A program made the position numbers and the translations under genes. The notes below the pieces were generated by a model. It made no database searches. It was not told where the DNA came from and was given only the letters and a program-made list of their open reading frames with translations. Below are positions 55,671-64,000 of a stretch of 64,000 bases of DNA, one piece after another. The DNA is from Helicoverpa zea (lineage: Eukaryota > Arthropoda > Insecta > Lepidoptera > Noctuidae): positions 3,410,001-3,474,000 of the forward strand of contig NC_061473.1 in the NCBI RefSeq assembly GCF_022581195.2. Reading direction: 5' to 3'. The first letter of the stretch is position 1. The number at the start of each line of letters is the position of its first letter.

Positions 55671-58180
55671 GCAGAAAAAAACCTTAGACGTTTTTATTTA
55701 AATTAATTATTTTATTTTTAACTGTACCAAAAGATCGAAACTGAATACATATTTAGAAAAGTCTGGTACTACTTCTGTGTCGACTTTGAAGTTTCAACGC
55801 TTCATTAGATAACATACGGTAATAGTGAAAAGCAAAGAGCATTACATTCGCACTATTATGCACTTTTACTCAATAACAAGTAAACAAATGAAAAAGCGAG
55901 ATATAAAAATTGTGTATGGAGGACTATTCAATTCTGTTTTTACGCTCTGGGGCCATAACGTCTTCTCCCATAATTATACTACCTCTATACCCAACAAAAA
56001 ACACAATTAATTATTCTAATCTCTCTAAAAAATAATAATGCCTCTAACTAAAATAACCGCAAAATGAAAAAAAAATCTAAACAAAAAAAACACTAAACAC
56101 AAGCCTTTTCTGCATCCAGTACATTAGACGGCCGTGCCCGTACTACTAGTTATTATTTACCGGCTTTATCATTTCGAAAATTTCATATTCCCCGCACTTG
56201 GACGCTTGAGGTTTAAAAGCGTGAGCGGCCGGGGGGGTTGAGGGTAGCTCTACTTTTTGCCTACAAACAGCCCGCTTAGTACTCAGCTAGCTACCAGGGG
56301 GACATAGGGTGTGCAGAGCTAAGAAATAATAACGGTGGAGCATGCAAGAGGGGCGACTGGACATAGTTTTTGTGACTGATGTGATCCTAATTACTTGCTG
56401 TGTTTATTTTTACTTTGGTTTTAGTTTTGGTGTGTTTGTGGAGGTGTGTGTGATGTGATTATAATATAGTTAAAGATATAAATTGTGTGTAATAAATTAC
56501 CTCTATATAGAAAGGTTTTTCGTAAGAACAAATTTTCGGTCCCATTTTCAAAACTGTTGACAGCATTTACATTTGCATTTATTTCTAAGTGCGAATAATA
56601 AATTAATCTTAGGGTGCAGACTCGATAAAGCTTTACTAAAATATTCCTCTGTTATTATAGCGAATTAATTTAAACCAACTAAAACCGGTGACGTCATAAC
56701 TCATAAATAATACGGGAGCGTACACATGGGCGTACTACGCCGTAGCAGCGCGCCCTCCGCAGAACTTGCTACGCCGTAGCAATAATCAACTAATCATCTC
56801 TCGTAGCAACACAAAGAAACTTAGAAACGCACAAACATACCTACTTTACAGTCATGCGATTCTTAATAACGCTCTCCCCTGCCCACTGAGGGTAATAAGA
56901 AAAAATAAATAAATAAACCCCTGTTCAGATGTGCATTTGCAAAAAAAAGTAAAACTAGCTTTTTTCTTTTTAAGTCTTCTTTGCAAATATGTGAAAGGCA
57001 AAAATAGAAAGATCTCGAAATTCATTTTAGTTGTACGTGTTCAGCTAAACCGCAGACGGCGCCACGGGGCGGCACATAGTCGGCACGAGTCTGCCAGCTA
57101 ACCCATCAGGGTCCCAGTATTTTTAATGAAAGCTGCGGCGTCGGGCGGTCGTACTGTACCGTATTAATCTTGGCGGACGGTAACCTCCTGCGCGCCCCTG
57201 CTTGCCTAGTAGGTGGTGCCCAAGGAACCCGGCGAGGGGGCGAAAATTTTCCCCGATTTTTCTCTATTTTCCCTACTTTTTCGCTGCATGCATTATGCAG
57301 GGTGGTACCCGGTACGAAAATTTATCGATGCCAAAATAAAAGTAATGTGCTCGTACTCTATGCGAGACTCTCTGAGAAATTCCTTCAGGAACATGCATTG
57401 GGTTTAATTGCTAAAGCGAATTATATGGGATTTGAAGAATGAAAAACTTTGTTTAAAATTAACTGTGTTTTTATCTTGTGAATAGAGGTGCTATTATTAA
57501 AACATTTATTTACACAAACAATATTAAATGACCTTTGAAATACGTCATATTTTTAATTGTCAATTAAATATGAGTAACATCATTTTGGTGTGTCCAAAAA
57601 TTCAAACTATAACCACTTTTAGATCTGTCACAATTTAACTGGAGAGAAACAGACGGACAATCACACCAACTACAGTCATTGTTATGCACCTACTTTGTTT
57701 GCGATTCCGATCACTTTCACTTCGACAGTTCTGAATTTTCAAACAGTTGTGATGTCTTCATCATTGCTACCTGTTGATTAAAATTACTCGGTTTTTCTAT
57801 CGAACATATAACACAAAATTCGAACACAATAAAATAGCAGCACCTCAGCGAAGCTCGAATGAAAAGTTCTGTAAACTTAACTTGCAACTATTCCGTGAAC
57901 ATTGCAGTGAACAAGACAGATTGTCCAACACATTTCGCAGTAGCAAGCAAACACAGCTTCAACAAACCACACGACCTCAAAAATCACGCATCAATACAAA
58001 AAAGTCCTGACCGTTTATTTTTCATTTCGGCGGGAAACGAGGAAATTACAAGCGAGTAAAAAATACGTCTCGATCTTCGACGGCGAAAAAAAATCCACCG
58101 AAAAGGAAGCAAGCGACCATTAGGGTATTATCGGGCAAAAAGGGAGGGGAAAAAATCAGAAAAAAATTGCTAGAACCACC
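55671..58180. other. non-coding DNA with GC-rich islands
   Basis: Islands at about 56200-56330 (ctaccagggggacat at 56291), 56730-56780 (gcgccctccgcag) and 57040-57250. ORFs at 57170-57442 and 57774-58059 show no domain. No gene supported. Confidence 0.5.
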
Positions 58181-58270
58181 CCTTTCCTTTTCGTGAGCGT
58201 CGCCTGTGCCCCCCCTGGTCTACATTAGACTCCCCGCGGCCAGGGGGCGCATGTATGGGGTGAATTACAT
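58181..58270. promoter_or_regulatory. GC-rich island with CTCF-like core(s)
   Basis: gcggccagggggcgcatg with core at 58241-58250 (plus). A second, looser inverted match (minus ACCAGGGGGGGCAC) lies at about 58206-58219. This is the best CTCF-type match in the window. Confidence 0.45.
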
Positions 58271-61234
58271 AAACGCCAGGTGAATTTGGAAAATTAAAGT
58301 TCCTATTAGGTGGTAGCACTTAGGTGGACCGAGGCTCGCCTTAATTGTGGATGCCACACGACAACCACTTTTGTATACAATTAAGATAGACTCCAATTTA
58401 TTGGCGTGTTACAGGGCGAACTTTGGTCACGGAAAATTTACTATAAAAACTGTTTGAATATACGGTCTGATTATTCCTATTACGTGGCCAAGAATTTTCA
58501 TAGAACCAAAGAACTTCATTAAACAAAAAACTAAGTTACAATAATTACAGTTTTTGAGTAATTTTCTGTATCAACAATCAACAGATCCAACTTTTATACA
58601 TAGTAGTTTTCTACACGATACTTCAAGGGGTGGTAGGACTAATATTAGTGACATTTCAATTCCAAAGTGGAAAAATACCCAAGTAATTTAGGAAAAACTA
58701 CGATTTTTTTTTCATGAAAACACGTCGAAACACCTCTAAACTCATTTACTAAAAAGATTCTTGAAACAAAAATCAGTGCGAATTCCCCGAGCTACCAGGG
58801 TAGCAGAGCATTCGTGGAGCTAGCGCGCCATTTCAAAAGAAACCCGAAGGGACGCTAACGAGGAGGTCGAGACACGCGTCAATATCAAAATAATTCATAT
58901 GTGACAATAATTAAGAGGTTTCGTCCCTCCCACTCCCTTCTGGGGCCAGGAGGCATGGGGCGACGGGGGTGCGGAACCCCGTATGACTCGATAGGTACCC
59001 GACCCTACCCGGTATCCGAAGTGGCGGATTGGATTCCGTATTAAGATTATTTTCAGTAAAAACCCTCGAATTTCTAACGTTAAACGTAAGCGTTGTCAAA
59101 GATCAGAATGGGTTTCTAGATAAAAATTCTATTCAAAAGATAACTTTTGTAAGGTCAGCTTCACTGGATGGCACGATTTACTTGAGCGCTTTGGATATCT
59201 CTTGTCAGAAAGCATCTTATTAAAAAACTATCTATCTATGTACTCGGCGTTGATATAAACTATTAAAAAATCGTTAAAAAATGAAGGTTCTCTATCCTTT
59301 ATTCGGTTTTATCCTTTGTTCGGTAGTAAAAAATATTACACGGAAAACACTGCCGTTCCCAATTCGGCTAAGCGTATATTCAGCAATTTGACCTTCATAG
59401 CTACCCCAGCTACTAGGCTCGCATAAAACATGAGAAGTACTAATTCGCAGAGTTAATAGCGGCGCACCTACGCGACGGGGTCCGAAATGATTATTTAATA
59501 GAAAGCCCCCACTACGGTCCAGGGGGGACGAGACCCTAGAAAAAGTTTTGCTGCCACGTCTATCAAACTGAGGGAACGGATACAGAAAACTGTGGAGATG
59601 CTGCTCAAATAATTTTTGTCTCAGTCCAAAATGAGAGGATGGGTATTGTATCGACTTACAATATGTAGTCAAATAGGTTTTCTTCAACTAAATATGAAAT
59701 AACAAAAAATACTACATATAATAATCTGAACCCAACATGGAAATTGAAAATCAAGTTTGTGGCACAGGACACACCAATATGACAACACATGGCATCCAAA
59801 TTAATATATAAAAACTACGAGAAACATTCATTAAAATTAAATTAATCTTTTTTAACGTTATGAAGTCTCCTCTAAACGAAAATATTACACTAAAAATATT
59901 TTAATCGAAGTCGTCTCCACGCCTATCACTGTCCACAATTTCTATGAGCCCAAAACTAATAGGAGTCGTATGCGGTTTATTATAACAAGTTAGAACAAAC
60001 GATTATGTGAATTTGAGGTGCTGGCCATACCTCACCTACATTATGATGTTATGTAAAGTGAAGCTTGTAAAACTTTGTGTTAAATATCACAAATATGACG
60101 TAACTACAGAAATTTTGGTATAAAAGAAAAATTATGACAAAGAAAATGGAATAATGTGTTAGGACTTTGGTAGTCGCACGTTCGATTTCCGTGTTAAGTT
60201 AAGATGACCGACTTATCAGTGTTATCGACAAGATATGATGAGAAAATACCAACATTTGACAAAAGACGCAGATAAGAAAATATTTCTCAAAACAGGATAA
60301 CGAAAATAACTAAAAAATCTTAATTAATTTGTAAAACACTTAACTTGTAAAGAAAGTTGAAAGGTCTTAAGAAAAGTACAGAGAAAAAATAATTACTCCC
60401 AAATAAGTACCAGGAAATCATAAAACACAAGAAGATAATGTATCTACCTATATCACTAAAAGGGAGACGCTGTCATGCAGATAGATATAGGTTGTAGGGT
60501 ACATAGGGCTCGCAAGGGCTCCCGAGGGTTCCGATGCCCTGGGCTTGGCACACAACGATACCAGGATGTCATAAATTACATGAAGGTTACTTATAATGTT
60601 CCTCTAACTTCATATTTATATCAACACAACTAACTGCGGTTTTCAATAACTGAGGATTAAATTTTAACATTAGATGGATCAGTTATTGAAACACGCAGTA
60701 AATGTGTATTTTCATGTTCTTCCACGAAAAACTTTGATTTTGTTTATCGAATGAAAAAGTATAAATAGCATTACTTTAGTCCGCGAAAGTAGCTGAAAAT
60801 GTATTAAACTTAGTCGAACCAGTTTTGTTAGAAATAGAACAACAATTTGTGTAACTTTCAGTCAATAGGCTTCATGATGAAAACTAGTAGATTTCTCTCC
60901 CACCACACAGACTTTTTTAAACATTGTTTAGAACTGCTTATAACAGTTCTAAAAATACAACAATAATTCAAATGTTCGACATAACTTATTCAGTTTATTA
61001 AAATAAAATTTGATCAAAACCACCATATCCATTTCTTCGAATATCCCGAAAGTCCTTTGCGTATCCCGGTAGCGGATTCAGTAATGATTTACGCACCCTT
61101 TAAACATTTATTGGGACTCCCGGATAACTTATGCAACCCTAGTTTTTTAGTCCACCCGTTTGCTAAATAAATAAAACGCTACAACTACTGCATTGATCTT
61201 GAGAATTATTTAATTTTGCTAAAAGTCTGCATAC
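58271..61234. other. non-coding DNA with GC-rich islands
   Basis: Islands at about 58900-59040, 59460-59530 and 60480-60560. TACCAGG at 58793, 60408 and 60559. The 131-codon minus ORF at 59292-59687 has no recognisable feature. No gene supported. Confidence 0.5.
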
Positions 61235-61411
61235 TGCAGTCTAAACAGTCTATACTCGACATTAAAATTTTAAAGAAAATCTTGATTCCTATCAAAATTT
61301 TCAGTCGGTCCGATACCGGCTAAATACCTGATCTTTGCAATGTGCGTACTACCATTCATCTTCATACTGATTTATGAGCACAAACAAACTATCGGCCGAC
61401 TAAAAGTTTGC
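61235..61411. mobile_element. MITE, same family as 16734-16957
   Basis: Ends tgcagtctaaacagtc and cggccgactaaaagtttgc are related in inverted orientation. It shares gaaaatcttgattcctatc-type, gataccggctaaatacc and accattcatcttcatactga segments with the 16734 copy in the same or opposite order. Confidence 0.6.
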
Positions 61412-64000
61412 TGTGTGTTCTAAATGTACATACTTTGTATATAGAATAGAATATAAGCCACTTATATGAGCTGCGAAATATCGTAGTAAAATACATACAG
61501 CGTATTAAGTTTACATAGTATGTGTGAAGAGAATGTAAGTCGCTACCAGTTTAATAATTTTCCATTTTCGACGAATAAGCTTATAAGTAGGTACTATGGT
61601 GTTAAACCTTCTGACTATTTTCAGAAATTACTAAATCCTGCACCTACATAAAAAGTAGAATCAAAGTTATTCTGATGTATAAACTAAACTATTCTTACTG
61701 TATAGTTTCATAACTTTCATAGAAATCAGATAAGTACTTTAGACTTAAAAGAGTAACAAACATGCATTCATCCAAACTTTCTCGTTTAGTATCAAGTGCG
61801 ATTGAAAAGAATTTGCGAAAATGGCATAACCATAAATGTTTATCTACTCAATATAATCTTTACAGCGATCTATCTAGTATCAGAACCAAACTATCAAAGC
61901 TCAGTTTTAAAGAAAACACGGGGTAAACTGCTCGCTTCAATGAAAACTCACTCACAACTCAACGTGGAAAAGTTTTTTCAGGGAAGCCAAAGCTCAGAAA
62001 CCTAATAGTCAGACAGTCTGTCAATCTGTACGCGCTATGTAGGTTAATAAACAGAGTTAAAAATTATTTTCCTTCGGTTAATGTTTTTGCGGCATTGCGT
62101 GTAGACACCTCGTGCCTGCGAGTTACTAGGCGCTAAGCTAGGCGTGGAGGTGGGTGGGACTCCTACCCTTCGCCTTACTAGGTACATGTGTGAATTTACT
62201 ACGGCGCCCTGCAGGCGGCAAGCAGCCTCGCGACTAATTCCGTTAAAATTCTCCGTTGGTGTTATGCTCGCCTGGTAGCTACAGTAAGTAGGGTAAATGA
62301 CAACGGGGTGGTTGCCAGTTGGCTGGCACCCGCCCCCGTGGCGCAAGGGCTTTAGCTCGCGTTTATTTGCGACTAGCTCTTCAACCCGACTTGGCACGGT
62401 GTGAGGGTAAATTCAACTTGGTTGATTTAAACGTGCTGCCAGAATAACAGTAAATCCCGCTTTTTACTTACTACTGCGGCGGTATAAAAAGGAAGGTAAT
62501 GCATTTTTTTCTTTTTACACATTTCATGTTTAGCTCGTAAACGTTGGCTATGGTTTGCCTGACTGACCTACTAACTAACACACGTCACAATCTCAGTGCT
62601 TGCAGCACGCGTACAAAACAAAGCAATTCGAGATCGAAATCGCTAAACGAGGATGTGGGATCAAACTAATATAGGCTATATTTACATTCGAATAAATATT
62701 AAAATGTGTTGCACGCGTTGGGTTTTTACGTCATTCTATATAAATAAAAGCAACCCTACAGATGCGGTCGGGTGTCTAGCGGACCCTCATGGTAATGAAA
62801 CGTAGAATCGATCGCTGGGGGACCAAACTTAATTATGTCACCGCTCAAGGTCGCGATGCATTCGCACATAAATTCACTTTTAGATGAATTGCTTTTGAAT
62901 AAGTTCGTAATTGCAATCTTGAGGAGTTTTGAAAGCAATTTAATATTGCGTCAATGCGATTACACTAGTATAATGAGTGTAATTACAAATGTGTTGTAAT
63001 TGCGTCATAGTTTTGATAATGTTTAAGGATATAATTAACGTTATTTTAACTAATCACATTCCCATGATATTTTAACTGGAACAAAACAGCAGTCGGTAAG
63101 TTTGTACATACAATAACCCAAAGTGAATTGTTTGCTACGGAATCTAAAGTAAATTAACAATTTGGACGCAAACATTGCCCGGGGATATCTAAGGACAGCA
63201 ACATTATTTTAATGTACCGGTTTCATGATATTCTTGATGTATAAAAAGATAATGTTTATTGAAAATTGAATTGGTCTATAAATTTTTCTTAAGTTTGATG
63301 CAGTACCTAATTTATAAGTGAAGTACGTATTTAGTTAAGTTCTGACAAAAAAAAATGATTCGCTTGCAATATCACCTATGAGTACAACCAATTAAATTGT
63401 CAGTGGCACCTCAGTAGATAATAGAAAGTATAACATAGTGTAAATTAGAATAACTTTTGACTGTGCCTAGGCTTACGCTCATAACGGGTTCCTTTTCTAT
63501 TGATAATAATTACATATAGAAACTACAAACAATAAGATTACGTATCGCGCTAAACCTACTTGATAGAAAGCCAAATCACAAAGTTACCAATCGTTTCAAA
63601 TTCAAAATAGCTTTAATAATTTTAATATTTAAAGATAGTTTTCAGTTTGTATTATAGTGTCTAGATGCGTTACAAGTGTCTTATCAAAATATTCGTTAAT
63701 ACTTCAACATGTAAAATGATAGATTGTTGATAATTTTCTAAACTGCAACTTAATCCATGATACTACTACCCTAACATTACTCAAATTAATAAACCCAAAA
63801 AAATCATTCACACGCCACATACGAAACAGAACAACAATAACATGGTCATAGCTAAACAAAGTCCTAATCTCTGACATCAAAGGAGGCGCACGCCGCAAGT
63901 GACGGTAGACGAATAAAATAGCCCGTTGTGTTATTAACAGTAGCCCAAGAAAAACGGGAGGTTCTGTGTTTGATGCTGGATGAGACAGTATGAGAGTTTT
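61412..64000. other. non-coding DNA with one GC-rich island
   Basis: The island is at about 62100-62400, with inverted TACCAGG at 62271-62277, TACTAGG at 62126 and 62177, and ggcgccctgcaggcggc at 62203. tataaaaa lies at 62483-62490. The rest is AT-rich with no recognised gene. Confidence 0.5.

Noticed and set aside
59292..59687. 131-codon minus-strand ORF
   Set aside because: No recognisable family, no splice context, composition typical of chance frames.

Overview
The window looks like a euchromatic piece of a moth or butterfly genome (Lepidoptera, possibly a noctuid-like moth). It is AT-rich, with small exons and introns, tRNA-derived SINEs with target-site duplications, lepidopteran RTE and LINE debris, MITEs and one DIRS-type retroelement. 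There is no prokaryotic signal, and no CRISPR array, rRNA or free-standing tRNA gene was seen.

Gene content is concentrated in the first 11.3 kb. Twelve minus-strand exons (11334 down to 1433) join with compatible phases and canonical GT-AG sites into about 528 codons of one protein. Its central and C-terminal blocks match the vertebrate nucleolar protein 4 family (NOL4/NOL4L): [19 protein letters not shown], then [29 protein letters not shown] and the terminal [16 protein letters not shown]. The stop codon is in the window, but the N-terminal exons and the promoter are not. They should lie at higher coordinates, so much or all of the remaining 52 kb may be a 5' intron of this gene. A SINE fragment sits in one intron and an unexplained 40-codon ORF with a TATA-like box sits in another.

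From 11.3 to 64 kb I find no convincing host protein-coding gene. The main identifiable elements are a hairpin MITE (16.7 kb), a LINE reverse-transcriptase remnant (23.4-24.3 kb), SINEs (24.9 and 38.6 kb), an RTE 3' end (39.3 kb), a complete-ended but coding-defective DIRS element (39.68-44.99 kb) with inverted repeats and an internal complementary region, a five-copy tandem array of exactly 147-bp period (47.66-48.37 kb) and a second MITE (61.2 kb).

Between these lie about twenty short GC-rich islands in AT-rich DNA. Several carry TATA-like boxes, three have CTCF-like CAGGGGGCG cores, and many have the heptamer TACCAGG. By eye that heptamer occurs about 30 times on both strands, against roughly 4-5 expected from composition, with a dense cluster at 46.3-46.5 kb. 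This unnamed motif and the DIRS terminal architecture are the two observations most worth following up. All counts are by eye and no alignment or search was run.
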